DNA of 64,000 nt from Segatella copri (GCF_026015625.1 NZ_JAPDVG010000001.1:1302001-1366000); one strand, 5' to 3'; shown: positions 8,363 to 17,382, numbered from the stretch's first letter. Made by a program: numbers and translations. The notes: generated from the sequence alone by a model not told the origin.

Positions 8363-8404
8363 AAATAAAGCCAGCCTTCTCCTGCAAAAAGACTGGCTTT
8401 ATTT
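8363..8404 (-). terminator. Terminator after res
   Basis: The 12-bp stem AAATAAAGCCAG (8363-8374) pairs with CTGGCTTTATTT (8393-8404). It lies 41 bp beyond the res stop codon and has A/T runs on both sides. Confidence 0.75.
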
Positions 8405-8444
8405 ATCATTATTGCAGCATTTGCTTCATTTGTAGCAAATGCTC

Positions 8445-11351
8445 TTACATATCAAACAGATTTCCCGTTGCCACAGAATACGATACCTTGCACTGGTTGC
8501 AGATATCAGTAATCGTAGCGCCACTTCCACTCAACGAGTAGAACACGCTCTCGCCTATCAAAACATACTCCCAGGTGCGGTTCATTCTATCCTCAGGCTC
8601 CAAAGCGTTGATTTTCTTTATCCACTCAATGGTTGCCGTCTGTTTCTGACGCACATTCACGTCATCTACCTTGTCGTCGCCCTTGGTTTCAATCAGATAA
8701 ACCTTATCAGCCGTAGCCACGATGAAATCAGGATGATACGTTGCCATCAAGCCATCCTTCCTTACATAGAAGATGATGGCGAAGGAATGGCCACTCTCAT
8801 TAATCTTCAGAAATCTTTCTACCTCGGCATCCCTATCCAGAAACTTAATGAATGCCTTTTCCAAACCTCCGCCATGAGAAGGATAACCCAGTCGGGGATA
8901 GATACATTTCTGCACATCTAACGAGTAAGACTCTCTCATCTTGATAGCTTTGAGCGAAGAGAAATCCGTATGGCTCACCTCTGCATCTACCATAGTCAGG
9001 CGGTTCTGCATTTTATAGATTGCCACCGCAAACTGCTCCACGATGTGCTTCGTCACGATGCCATCCTTCGCCAGCAAAATCTTCCAGTCGCTTCCCTGGA
9101 ACGGGTCGAAAGGTATTGCGAAAAGTTTCACCCTGATGTACCAGTCCATCACCTGCACCGTTTGAGCCCCATTGATCTGAATGGTAGGGAAACCCTGACG
9201 GCGACAGTTCTCAAAGCGCAGGGTTACTACCCTTAGCAACTTCTGCAGATACTCATTATATCCATTGGCATTGAAGAGATTAGCCGTTACCTTATACTTG
9301 CCAAAGGTTGTCTTGGTCAAAGATTCCTGCGATACGAAGGTCTCCCCCTCCTTTGCCAGGAACTTACGGAGCAAAGACAGCGGATACATCGTGAATGGCT
9401 GTAAATCATCTAAATCTATTTCTGCATCTTCCAACTCTTCTAAGGAATCATGCAGAATAACCGGCCATTGGAAATCATACTTTTCGTAATCCTCACGAAG
9501 TCCCACGGTCAGGATATCGCCAGTGGCTCCTCCTGTACCCACGTCGCCTTCATCCACTGCAACCAAGCCTTGATCCTGCAAGTCATCATAGAACTTGATG
9601 AAAGCCGGATGCTCAACGATGGACAAGGTATCGATATAAGTGCGAGGAGGTTGATGATTCTTCAATACCCTGAGGCGGTCTTCACGCTTGATGTCGATGT
9701 AGTCAGGCTCTCGCCACATCAGTCGCAAACCTCTACCAACCAACTGCTCCAGCAGGATTGGCGCCTGCGAAGAACGCAGCGGTACGAGCACACAGATGTT
9801 GTTGACATCGAAGCCCTCACGGAGCATCAGCACCGAGATGACCACCTTCGGACTCTTATACCTATCTATATCGAAGAGCTTCTTCTTGATTTCCTGCCAT
9901 TCCTCATCCTTCACCTCGCCCTGCTTGTTGCTGTCGATGGTAACGATGTCTTCATCTTCCAGACCTTCCGACTTCAGAAACTCTTCTACAAAAGGAGATA
10001 CGGTGGTATCCTGGCAGACGATGAGCATCTTCGGGTTCTTAGACGCATCATTTTTCAGGAATTCCTCTTCCAGTTTGTTCAGCTTGGTCAATCCGGCACG
10101 GAGCATCATGCGCTGGCCCTCGCTCAGCCCTACTACCTTTCCCTGCTCATCACGCTCGGCGTTGTAATCCAGGTTCTCCAGGTCGGTGAGTTCCTGGCGG
10201 CGGTCGAGCAACAACAGTTTCACCAGTCCCTGCTTCATCGCCATAGGCAAGTCGAAGTCAACAATGATATGCGGGAAGAAGAGTTTCACCTGCTTCTCTC
10301 CGGCACCCTTTGTATCAAAAGGAGTAGCAGAGAAGTCCACCTGTATGAATCTTGTACCCTTGGTGGCACTGATGGCATTCAGGCCTCTTTGCCATTCCAC
10401 CTCCTCGGTTTCGCCATTACGCTTGATTTCGTGAATATGATGAGCCTCATCATTGATTACCATCAAATCCTTTAAACCAGCCAGATATTCCAGTTCGGTG
10501 CCACCCAGAGCACGGCGGTCGAGCATGCTGAGGTCGTTGCCAGCCGATTTGCCCGGACGGATAGGCAGCAGGTCGCTGATGATTTCTGCGGGTGTCACCG
10601 TGCTGGAATCGTCCACCTCCTCATCCTGCTCCTTCTCTTCCATCTGATTTTCAAACAGATGCCAGTTGGTCAGGGCAATCAGTCCCTCGCCGGTGGTCTT
10701 CCTGCCGATGCCATCCTCCTTGGTCACTACATTGTTCTGTATAAACGAAAACACCTCGTCACGATAACGCTCGGGGATGAACACCTCCTGGTTCATGTAG
10801 TAGTCGTTGGTCTGAGGGTCACGATATTCCTCATCTCGCTTCTTTCTGCCGCAGAAGGCATCCAGCAGACGGTCGTAAACAATCAGACCCGGAGCCACTA
10901 TCAGGAACTTCTGCGTAAATCGTCCACTCTCCACATCCTCGTGCCGGGCATTCAGCATCTGCCAGATTATCAGGGCATGCATCACCCATGTCTTTCCCGT
11001 GCCCGTAGCCATCTTCACTGCATACTTAGGCATCTGATATTTAGGTTTGGCAAGCTGAGCCAGGTCGGCCCTATCCATCAGTTCCGGAATGATGCCCTGA
11101 TAGGCATCCATCACGCAGTTTTCTCCCATCACTTCGTGCAGATAGATGATGTTGAGGATAGCCTGTCGCTGACCCTCATGGAAATTTCTCACACGCTCGT
11201 TGCAGAAACCCTCTCCAAACCAATAGTTCAAGAGCGAGGCGGTGGTTGGGGTCACCTTCTCCAGCATCTCCCCACTCTTCCAGGCGGCATTGACCACATC
11301 GGTGAGTCGATGCGCCAATTCCAAAGATATATTACTTGAATTGATAGCCAT
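8445..11351 (-). CDS. res: Type III restriction enzyme, Res subunit
   Basis: The protein has 968 residues, the usual size for Res. It is a superfamily 2 helicase/translocase: Walker A ATGTGKT (115-121) and DEAH box (301-304), with the late helicase motif LVGRGLRL near residue 540. It is fused to a C-terminal PD-(D/E)XK endonuclease domain, with PD at 874-875 and the E-T-K at 888-890. With Mod it cleaves DNA when two inversely oriented unmodified sites are present. The start ATG is preceded by AGGAG and lies 28 bp after the mod stop, so the two are co-transcribed. All key motifs are intact, so the enzyme should be active. Confidence 0.95.
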   Translation of the reverse strand: MAINSSNISLELAHRLTDVVNAAWKSGEMLEKVTPTTASLLNYWFGEGFCNERVRNFHEGQRQAILNIIYLHEVMGENCVMDAYQGIIPELMDRADLAQLAKPKYQMPKYAVKMATGTGKTWVMHALIIWQMLNARHEDVESGRFTQKFLIVAPGLIVYDRLLDAFCGRKKRDEEYRDPQTNDYYMNQEVFIPERYRDEVFSFIQNNVVTKEDGIGRKTTGEGLIALTNWHLFENQMEEKEQDEEVDDSSTVTPAEIISDLLPIRPGKSAGNDLSMLDRRALGGTELEYLAGLKDLMVINDEAHHIHEIKRNGETEEVEWQRGLNAISATKGTRFIQVDFSATPFDTKGAGEKQVKLFFPHIIVDFDLPMAMKQGLVKLLLLDRRQELTDLENLDYNAERDEQGKVVGLSEGQRMMLRAGLTKLNKLEEEFLKNDASKNPKMLIVCQDTTVSPFVEEFLKSEGLEDEDIVTIDSNKQGEVKDEEWQEIKKKLFDIDRYKSPKVVISVLMLREGFDVNNICVLVPLRSSQAPILLEQLVGRGLRLMWREPDYIDIKREDRLRVLKNHQPPRTYIDTLSIVEHPAFIKFYDDLQDQGLVAVDEGDVGTGGATGDILTVGLREDYEKYDFQWPVILHDSLEELEDAEIDLDDLQPFTMYPLSLLRKFLAKEGETFVSQESLTKTTFGKYKVTANLFNANGYNEYLQKLLRVVTLRFENCRRQGFPTIQINGAQTVQVMDWYIRVKLFAIPFDPFQGSDWKILLAKDGIVTKHIVEQFAVAIYKMQNRLTMVDAEVSHTDFSSLKAIKMRESYSLDVQKCIYPRLGYPSHGGGLEKAFIKFLDRDAEVERFLKINESGHSFAIIFYVRKDGLMATYHPDFIVATADKVYLIETKGDDKVDDVNVRQKQTATIEWIKKINALEPEDRMNRTWEYVLIGESVFYSLSGSGATITDICNQCKVSYSVATGNLFDM

Positions 11352-11379
11352 AGTCGTAATCTCCTATTCGTTCTTAACA

Positions 11380-13290
11380 CTAACACTTCACATCCAGGAT
11401 AACCTGACTCTCGAATCCGAACACATCCACCGCCTTGACGCAGACTTTTCGCTCGTCCTTATGCGGCATAGCAATTCGCGTGGAATATACGCAGTGCAGC
11501 GGGTCGCTGTCGTTATCCACGTTCTCACGATAATCCTGCCAGGTGCTGCGGAAGGTATCGCCGTCATAATCAGGGTCGATGCTCCAATATTCTATCAACG
11601 AGAGAGGGTCCTGCTCCATCACCTGCTGCAGCTTCTCCTTGTCCTTATCGTCCAGCGGAATATTATCAGGCGAGAGCAGCACATAGTTGTTGAGACTGAT
11701 ATCGAGTTCATCCTCGCCATTGCCGTTCACGGTTACCTCCACAGGGTTCACCACCAGATATTGCAAAGAAGAGAAGCGGACGGTTTTGTCGGCGATGAGC
11801 TTCTTGAAACCTTTCTTGGATAGCTTGTCGAGCAGATCGGGCGGAATCACCAGCACCTCTACATTGCTGTTCTTATATTTCTCGATGGCTTGCGAGATGT
11901 CGAAGGCGAAGTTCCAGCCGAGCACGATGACTTTATCCCAGTCGCCACCAAGCAGAGAAGCCTTTGCTTCCACGGCACGGCGAACGGTAGCGGCAGTGGT
12001 CAGGCGGTTTGGACTATCCACCATCACCAGATTTCGTGTGCCTTTTACGTAACCGAAGTTTCTGTCGCTCACCTGCTCTGGAGAGAATGGCAAGGCACCG
12101 AAGAGGCCTAATACGACCTGAGAGAGATCGCCCACTCTGCGAAGCTTCTTGTTGTTATGGAAAGCTTCTTTCTGATAGTCGCCGATGCTCTGATAGAGGA
12201 ACGGATTTACTTCCTGGTCGATGAAACGCTTGCGCATGACGAGGGATGCCGGCTTGCCGATGTCGCAGGTAATCCAGCGACGACCCAGCTTTTCGGCTAC
12301 CGCTGCCGTGGTGCCGCTGCCGCCAAAGAAATCGCAGACAAGGTCGCCTTCGTTGGAAGAGGCCTTGATGATACGTTCGAGGAGGGCTTCGGGTTTTTGG
12401 GTGGCGTAATTCAAGCGCTCTTTCGCCATTCCATTGATTGTTGCAATATACCATACATCAGAAGGTAAAGCTAATTCCGAATCACCTCTTCCCTTGTTAC
12501 CATCCTTAATTAAGGCACCTTTATATTTTAAGCGATTTGCTGTTGACTCACTAACTTGACGTTCTTCGAGAACTTCATTAGCATTAAATTTTATATTCTC
12601 TGCAGATTTACTATACATATAAATTGTATCATGCTTTCTATTCCATCTACTATCTGTTCTAATTCCCCATGAGTAACTCCAAACTATCTCATTTACAAAG
12701 TTTTCTTTTCCAAATATATCATCTAATATAGTTTTTACATAAGGTCCAACATGCCAATCTATATGAACATAAATACAGCCATTAGATGATAGTAACTCTT
12801 TCATCAACACTAATCGCTTATAAATCATTTTCAGATAAGAGATTGTTCCTTCTTCCCATGTATCAGCATAGGCAAATTGTTCTACTACCGTTGGCTTCTG
12901 TTGCAAATCAACTCCTGGCAACTTAACCTTCGTTCTATAATCCGCCTTAGAATCAAACGGCGGGTCGATGTATATCAAATCCACTTTGCCTCTTAATGAA
13001 GGCAAGCCCGTCTGAGGGTCTCCGGCTAGCAGCGCCTGCATGGTCAGGAGATTATCACCATACACCAGACGGTTCATCCAACTCCCCCCATCCAGGGCGG
13101 CATTGAATGCATTAGGGATATTGGGAACTTGTCCACGGAAGAATCCGGAGACATCCTTACGAGGCAACACCAGCTCATTGGTCTGCAATCCAATGCGTGT
13201 ACCACTGCTCAATCGCTCAATGATGCGCTGAGCCTCTTGCCTACCTTCGCTTGCAATGCGAGGTAGTTCTTCAATCAATGATTTTGCCAT
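11380..13290 (-). CDS. mod: Type III DNA methyltransferase, Mod subunit
   Basis: An adenine-N6 methyltransferase of 636 residues with beta-class motif order: DPPF (109-112) comes first, the target-recognition region follows, then FGGSGT (322-327) for AdoMet binding. TQKP (297-300) precedes the AdoMet motif, as usual. Mod both methylates and recognises the site for the partner Res. The DNA encoding about residues 200-285 (roughly 12440-12700) is visibly more AT-rich than the rest, as expected for a target-recognition domain exchanged between lineages. No homopolymer or tandem-repeat tract suggesting phase variation is seen near the start. Confidence 0.95.
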   Translation of the reverse strand: MAKSLIEELPRIASEGRQEAQRIIERLSSGTRIGLQTNELVLPRKDVSGFFRGQVPNIPNAFNAALDGGSWMNRLVYGDNLLTMQALLAGDPQTGLPSLRGKVDLIYIDPPFDSKADYRTKVKLPGVDLQQKPTVVEQFAYADTWEEGTISYLKMIYKRLVLMKELLSSNGCIYVHIDWHVGPYVKTILDDIFGKENFVNEIVWSYSWGIRTDSRWNRKHDTIYMYSKSAENIKFNANEVLEERQVSESTANRLKYKGALIKDGNKGRGDSELALPSDVWYIATINGMAKERLNYATQKPEALLERIIKASSNEGDLVCDFFGGSGTTAAVAEKLGRRWITCDIGKPASLVMRKRFIDQEVNPFLYQSIGDYQKEAFHNNKKLRRVGDLSQVVLGLFGALPFSPEQVSDRNFGYVKGTRNLVMVDSPNRLTTAATVRRAVEAKASLLGGDWDKVIVLGWNFAFDISQAIEKYKNSNVEVLVIPPDLLDKLSKKGFKKLIADKTVRFSSLQYLVVNPVEVTVNGNGEDELDISLNNYVLLSPDNIPLDDKDKEKLQQVMEQDPLSLIEYWSIDPDYDGDTFRSTWQDYRENVDNDSDPLHCVYSTRIAMPHKDERKVCVKAVDVFGFESQVILDVKC

Positions 13291-13370
13291 AGCATTAAAG
13301 CTTAAATATAGTTTTAATGCGTAGCATGCTATTCTTTAAAACGAAGACTCCACCAAATACCCAAACGCAA

Positions 13371-13515
13371 GAACGTGGACAGTTCAACTCATCCACGTTC
13401 AGAGGTACTTGGCGGAAACCTATGTATACAGACAAGTCGAACGCCCACGTATATCGCAGGCGCTCGCACATTTATTCATGTATACATTCTTTCCACCGCC
13501 AAGTTTCCTGAACGT
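13371..13515. other. Long imperfect palindrome with alternative hairpins
   Basis: The intergenic space between mod and the PIN operon (13291-13818) has no convincing gene. It holds a long inverted repeat: 13395-13430 (ACGTTCAG..CTTGGCGG..TGTATACA) pairs with 13479-13515 (TGTATACA..CCGCCAAG..CTGAACGT). A smaller inner hairpin CGCC..GGCG lies in the loop. A second hairpin, GAACGTGGA (13371-13379) with TCCACGTTC (13392-13400), uses the same bases as the outer left arm, so the two folds exclude each other. This could be a structured RNA, an attenuator of one of the flanking operons, or a palindromic mobile remnant. Confidence 0.6.
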
Positions 13516-13665
13516 TTATCGAATAAACAGCAAACGCTATTATTTTAACCCACAAAAACAGACGTCATCGCCTTAGGGCGAATCAATCCGAATGCAAAGT
13601 AAATGCAAACGAGCGCAATGAAAGCTTGCTTTCAAATTGCCGAGTGCAGCTTTGCTTCTGCAAAG

Positions 13666-13748
13666 ATACTGCAAAAATCAGAGATAACAAAAAGAATCAC
13701 CACTTTTTTATATTATCCCCCATTTTTTCTTGCGAAATCAAAATATTC
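13666..13748. repeat. 83-bp direct repeat, left copy
   Basis: The stretch from ATACTGCAAAAATCAGAG to AATCAAAATATTC recurs at 14745-14827 with a handful of changes. The two copies flank the PIN toxin-antitoxin operon. Confidence 0.85.
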
Positions 13749-13759
13749 TTCTCAAAATC

Positions 13760-13790
13760 TTTGGAGTATCAATAATTATCTGTATCTTTG
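13760..13790 (+). promoter_or_regulatory. Promoter of the PIN toxin-antitoxin operon
   Basis: TTTG (13760-13763), a 19-bp spacer, then TATCTTTG (13783-13790). The block from AAAATCTTTGG to TTTGCAG is identical to the promoter at 6982-7012. Confidence 0.75.
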
Positions 13791-13818
13791 CAGAGTGAAA
13801 TGTTTAAAAATTACAATT

Positions 13819-14043
13819 ATGGCAACACAAGTATTACAATTCAATCAGGCTCAACAGGCGGTGCTCAATGTTATCTCTTGTTTACAGTCAGAACAGGACT
13901 TGGCAGACTTGAAACGAACATTAGTTAAGTTCATGAATGATCGCTTGCAGCGAGAAATGGATAAGCTTTGGGAATCTGGCGAAATGAGCAATGAAAAGTT
14001 GCAGGAAATGCAGTCAGAACATTTGCGCACGGCTTATAAATAA
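13819..14043 (+). CDS. Probable antitoxin of the PIN toxin
   Basis: A 74-residue, mainly helical and acidic protein (MATQVLQFNQAQQAVLNVIS..). It lies 7 bp upstream of the PIN-domain gene and is driven by the promoter at 13760-13790. Small helical partners of this sort commonly precede PIN toxins in Bacteroidales; they block the nuclease and often repress the operon. I cannot see a defined DNA-binding motif. The identification rests on context and general appearance. Confidence 0.7.
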   Translation: MATQVLQFNQAQQAVLNVISCLQSEQDLADLKRTLVKFMNDRLQREMDKLWESGEMSNEKLQEMQSEHLRTAYK

Positions 14044-14050
14044 ACTGACT

Positions 14051-14476
14051 ATGCAGAGAAACATCGTCTTAGATACCAACTGTCTCTTGCAGATAATTGC
14101 AAGGAAAAGCAAGAATTATTTCTTATGGGAAGGATTCTTGAATGGTGACTATTGTCTTTGCTATACAACTGAAATTCTAGAAGAATACGAAGAAATACTT
14201 TGTTTAAAAACGAATCGATTAATAGCAACTATGGTATTGGAGATTATAACTCAAGCTCCGAATACCCAAAGAGTTGATGCTCATTATCATTGGAATCTTA
14301 TCACACAGGATCCCGATGATAATAAGTTTGTGGATTGTGCAGTCTTTGCCAATGCCGATTTCATTGTATCTGATGATAAACATTTCAAAGAATTAGAAAA
14401 TATCGATTTTCCAAGAGTACTTGTAGTTCGATTAGAAGAGTTTGCCAGATTATACCGAAATCTTGGTGCCAATTAA
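14051..14476 (+). CDS. PIN-domain ribonuclease toxin (COG1569 type)
   Basis: A 141-residue protein starting MQRNIVLDTNCLLQ. The acidic residues of a PIN-domain active site are visible: Asp in VLDTN, Glu in TEILEEYEE, and the Asp cluster QDPDDNKFVDCAVFANADFIVSDD. This pattern fits the 'toxin-antitoxin system toxin component, PIN family'. Such toxins are Mg2+-dependent RNases, often cutting tRNA or rRNA. The ATG at 14051 follows the antitoxin stop by 7 bp. The longer frame starting at 13991 overlaps the antitoxin in another frame and is not chosen. Confidence 0.85.
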   Translation: MQRNIVLDTNCLLQIIARKSKNYFLWEGFLNGDYCLCYTTEILEEYEEILCLKTNRLIATMVLEIITQAPNTQRVDAHYHWNLITQDPDDNKFVDCAVFANADFIVSDDKHFKELENIDFPRVLVVRLEEFARLYRNLGAN

Positions 14477-14539
14477 TTAAAACTCTTTTCATCATTGACA
14501 CATATTTCGAGAGATAATATTAAAATGAGCAAAAGCAAA

Positions 14540-14695
14540 CACGGAAATACTCTTCACTCTTCCCCAACCCCTCCGAAACACCGATAAACAGGGCGGTTGG
14601 AAGAGGTGAAGAGTTCTCTGAAACTCTTCACCCACTCTTCACCACTCTTCACCTGAATACCTTTTCAAGAAACCTACTGAAAAGAATACAGTTGG
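14540..14695. repeat. Dispersed GGTGAAGAG-rich repeat, copy 2
   Basis: Nearly the same as 6009-6160, from ACACGG.AAATACTCTTCAC through GATAAACAGGGCGGTTGG to CTGAAAAGAA. It fills most of the PIN-to-ATPase intergenic space (14477-14906); the rest holds the right 83-bp direct repeat and a promoter. Confidence 0.8.
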
Positions 14696-14744
14696 CTACC
14701 TCCATCATAAATAAAACGCCCCGCCATTTTACGAATTGACAAGA

Positions 14745-14827
14745 ATACTGCAAAAATCAGAGATAACAAAAAGATTCGCCACCTTTTTTATATTATCCCC
14801 CATTTTTCTTGCAAAATCAAAATATTC
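14745..14827. repeat. 83-bp direct repeat, right copy
   Basis: Matches 13666-13748. Here it leads straight into the promoter of the AAA-ATPase/nuclease gene. Confidence 0.85.
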
Positions 14828-14831
14828 ATCG

Positions 14832-14839
14832 TATCTTTG
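14832..14839 (+). promoter_or_regulatory. -7 promoter box of the ATPase/nuclease gene
   Basis: TATCTTTG lies 68 nt before the ATG. The leader contains ATAGCT..AGCTAT (a short hairpin) and an AGGAG ribosome-binding site at 14894-14898, 8 nt before the start. Confidence 0.6.
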
Positions 14840-14906
14840 CAAATAGAATTTGTAGTAAGGCGAATAGCTCGCAAAAAGCTATCCTGAAAACATAGGAGAT
14901 TAGATT

Positions 14907-16493
14907 ATGACAGAAATGAACGATAGAAAATTGCCTGTAGGCATCCAGTCTTTTGCAGAAATAAGAAGAGAAGGATATCTGTATGTTGACAAGACTGATA
15001 TAATCTGGAGACTTGCCAACAGGGGAAAAAAGTATAATTACCTGAGCCGCCCACGCCGCTTCGGTAAGTCCATTCTCGTGGATACACTCCAGGCTTACTT
15101 CGAGGGGAAAAAGGAACTCTTCGAAGGATTGAAGGTGATGAAACTGGAGAAAGAATGGACCTGCTATCCCGTCATTCGACTCGACATGAGTTGCGGAGGT
15201 GCTGCACCAGAAGAACTCAACTCCTATCTCGACGATGCCTTCTATAAATACGAACAGAAGTATGAAGTAGCTGTACGCCCGGAGGCTTCCCTTGCCGTCC
15301 GCTTCCAGAACATCATCGAAACGATGTTTCAAAAGACCGGAAAACAGGCGGTTATCCTCATCGATGAGTATGATTCTCCATTGCAGCATTCCTGGAAGAC
15401 TCCAGAGCATGATGCCTGTACAGCCATCTATAAATCCGTGTTTGCTGTTCTGAAAAAAGAAGACGAACACGAGCGTTTCGTCTTCATCACGGGCATCACC
15501 AAGTTCACTCAAATTTCTCTCTTCTCCGTGCTCAACAACCTGAGCAACATCAGTTTTGATGCACCCTACGCCACCATCTGCGGTATTTCAAAGCAGGAAG
15601 CTGCCGAAAACTTCATACCTGAGATTGAGGCAATGGGAGAAGAAAATGGATGGACTCCAGAGGAGACTCTGAAGCAGCTCACGGCGTTTTACGACGGATA
15701 TCATTTCTGCCGCAAAAATATGGTGGATATTTTCAATCCGTTCAGCCTCATCAATGCCCTGGATGATAGGGAATTGAGAAATTACTGGGCTTCATCAGGG
15801 GCCACTTCCCTATTGCCAAAGTTCGTGGATGACATGGAGATGAAGATGGAATATTTTGACCATTGCTTCATCGAGCGCGATACCCTGGAAACATCGGATG
15901 TAGTGAATGGCGGAGCCGAGCTCTTCCTCTATCAGTCGGGTTATCTCACCATCAAGGGTTACGACGATGGCGTTTACATCCTGGGCTTCCCTAACTTTGA
16001 AGTTCGCAAGGCATTATACCGGGTAGTGGTTCCTGCCTTGACCATGAAGTCGAATTCGGAAGTGGTTTCTGCGCAGAGCTTCCTCAGAAAAATGATGCAG
16101 GACGGAAATACCGCTGAAGCCAAGAAGGCATTAAAGGCTCTTATCGCCGATGTTCCATACAGCAACAAGAAGATGGCAAGTATGGATATGGAGGAACGTT
16201 ACCGACTGATAATGAGTACGATATTCAGAGCCTTGGGCTTTAGGGTGGAAGTAGAAAGGATGCTGGCCACTGGCAGGATTGATATGATTGTAGAGGTTCC
16301 ATCCTTCATCTACGTCATGGAGCTGAAGCTATCGAACAATGGCGGCATTTCTGCTGCCGAGAGCCAGATAAATGAAAAGAGCTACACAGAACCATTCAAG
16401 GCAGACAAACGCAAAGTTATCGCCCTGGCAGTGGAACTCGATGAAACAGGCAAGGGATTGATAGATTGGAAAGAAGTGGATGAGTCTTTGTAA
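14907..16493 (+). CDS. AAA-ATPase-like / PD-(D/E)XK nuclease protein (DUF1703 type)
   Basis: The protein has 528 residues. The N-terminal AAA-ATPase-like domain (pfam09820 type) has the family's P-loop variant RPRRFGKS (48-55) and Walker B VILIDEYDSPL near 150. The C-terminal DUF1703/PD-(D/E)XK nuclease domain has Asp459 and E472-L-K474 in the sequence GRIDMI..YVMELK. The family is very common in gut Bacteroidales and Clostridia, often in many copies per genome. Its function is not established; defence or DNA-processing roles are suspected. A truncated relative lies at 58250-59452. It is flanked by dispersed repeats on both sides. Confidence 0.9.
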   Translation: MTEMNDRKLPVGIQSFAEIRREGYLYVDKTDIIWRLANRGKKYNYLSRPRRFGKSILVDTLQAYFEGKKELFEGLKVMKLEKEWTCYPVIRLDMSCGGAAPEELNSYLDDAFYKYEQKYEVAVRPEASLAVRFQNIIETMFQKTGKQAVILIDEYDSPLQHSWKTPEHDACTAIYKSVFAVLKKEDEHERFVFITGITKFTQISLFSVLNNLSNISFDAPYATICGISKQEAAENFIPEIEAMGEENGWTPEETLKQLTAFYDGYHFCRKNMVDIFNPFSLINALDDRELRNYWASSGATSLLPKFVDDMEMKMEYFDHCFIERDTLETSDVVNGGAELFLYQSGYLTIKGYDDGVYILGFPNFEVRKALYRVVVPALTMKSNSEVVSAQSFLRKMMQDGNTAEAKKALKALIADVPYSNKKMASMDMEERYRLIMSTIFRALGFRVEVERMLATGRIDMIVEVPSFIYVMELKLSNNGGISAAESQINEKSYTEPFKADKRKVIALAVELDETGKGLIDWKEVDESL

Positions 16494-16501
16494 TCAAGAT
16501 A

Positions 16502-16656
16502 AAGCTCTTCACCCTACCCCAGATAAACAGGGAGGTTGACGGAGGTGAAGAGTGGTGAAGAGCGGGTGAAGAGTTGCTGATGACTCTTCACCTCCCGAAA
16601 TGCCGATAAACACAGGGGATTTGGGAAGAAAGGTGAAGAGTGAAGAGATTTTTGCA
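16502..16656. repeat. Dispersed GGTGAAGAG-rich repeat, copy 3 (rearranged)
   Basis: It contains the same words (CTCTTCACC, GATAAACAGG, GGTGAAGAGTGG) but in a different order from copies 1 and 2, with long inverted matches. It directly follows the ATPase/nuclease stop codon. Confidence 0.65.
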
Positions 16657-16727
16657 GAAAGCTAAACATAAATCATATTGATAGGATTGGGAAATCTGGT
16701 TTCCCCGTCTGCGATGACTGTCTTATA

Positions 16728-16822
16728 GGAACAGCCGACTGTTCCCTATTCCGCCAGTAGGCTGTTCGCACCAAACAGCCTACTGGCCATACGCAAACAG
16801 CACATTTATCTTTCGGAGATAA
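16728..16822. other. Row of three perfect small hairpins
   Basis: GGAACAG/CTGTTCC (16728-16745), CCAGTAGGCTGTT with its complement AACAGCCTACTGG (16754-16786), and ATTTATC/GATAAAT close behind (about 16803-16822). None is followed by a T-run, so a simple terminator is unlikely. No open frame covers the region 16494-16950. Confidence 0.5.
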
Positions 16823-16896
16823 ATATCAGAACATCGGAGATTTATCTGCCAAAAACAGCCATATCAAAACAAAAACGAAATGAAACTTCCCTGAAA

Positions 16897-16928
16897 TTTG
16901 GAGGGTTAAAAAAAATATATTACCTTTG
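16897..16928 (+). promoter_or_regulatory. Promoter of the DUF486 gene
   Basis: TTTG (16897-16900), a 20-bp spacer, then TACCTTTG (16921-16928); the ATG is 22 nt further on. Confidence 0.75.
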
Positions 16929-16950
16929 CACCCGCAAAAAAGATAAGATT

Positions 16951-17319
16951 ATGAACGGATTGTATACTATATTATTATTGGTGCTGAGCAACATCTTCAT
17001 GACGCTGGCTTGGTACGGACACCTCAAGTTGCAACAAACGGGCGTGAGCAGCAACTGGCCTCTTATCGGTGTCATCGCCTTCAGTTGGGCCATCGCCTTC
17101 TTCGAATATTGCTGTCAGGTACCAGCCAACCGCATCGGTTTCGTAGATAATGGCGGACCGTTTAATCTGGTCCAGCTCAAAGTGATTCAGGAATGCGTAT
17201 CGCTTATCGTCTTCGCCATCATCGCCAATATCCTCTTTCAGGGACAGGGATTGCACTGGAATCATTTCGCAGCCTTCTGCTGCCTGATTGCAGCCGTTTA
17301 TTTCGTATTCATGAAATAG
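16951..17319 (+). CDS. DMT-family (DUF486) membrane protein
   Basis: A 122-residue integral inner-membrane protein with four hydrophobic helices. Diagnostic stretches are NIFMTLAWYGHLK near the start, EYCCQVPANRIG in the middle and VYFVFMK at the end. It has the half-size fold of small multidrug-resistance-like transporters, but its substrate is unknown. It is a single-gene transcription unit with its own promoter and a strong terminator that begins inside its TAG stop codon. Confidence 0.85.
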   Translation: MNGLYTILLLVLSNIFMTLAWYGHLKLQQTGVSSNWPLIGVIAFSWAIAFFEYCCQVPANRIGFVDNGGPFNLVQLKVIQECVSLIVFAIIANILFQGQGLHWNHFAAFCCLIAAVYFVFMK

Positions 17320-17368
17320 CCGGATAAGGAGTTAACTCAATATAACTCCTTATCCGGCTACCTTTTTA
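17317..17368. terminator. Bidirectional terminator
   Basis: A perfect 18-bp stem, TAGCCGGATAAGGAGTTA (17317-17334) with its complement (17343-17360), is followed by CCTTTTT. It separates two convergent genes, 14 bp before the MBL gene stop on the other strand. Confidence 0.85.
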
Positions 17369-17382
17369 GTTTTATACCTGCC

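Noticed and set aside
8220..8387. Extended N-terminus of the orphan antitoxin
   Set aside because: It translates a duplicated promoter region; the same region in the paralogue is non-coding.
9450..10475. 341-residue plus-strand frame
   Set aside because: It is antisense to the res gene, whose helicase motifs are unmistakable.
13317..13511. 64-residue frame in the mod-PIN gap
   Set aside because: It coincides with the long palindrome and has no coding character.
13291..13620. CRISPR or integron attC site at the palindrome
   Set aside because: There are no regularly spaced repeats and no integrase-type core sites.
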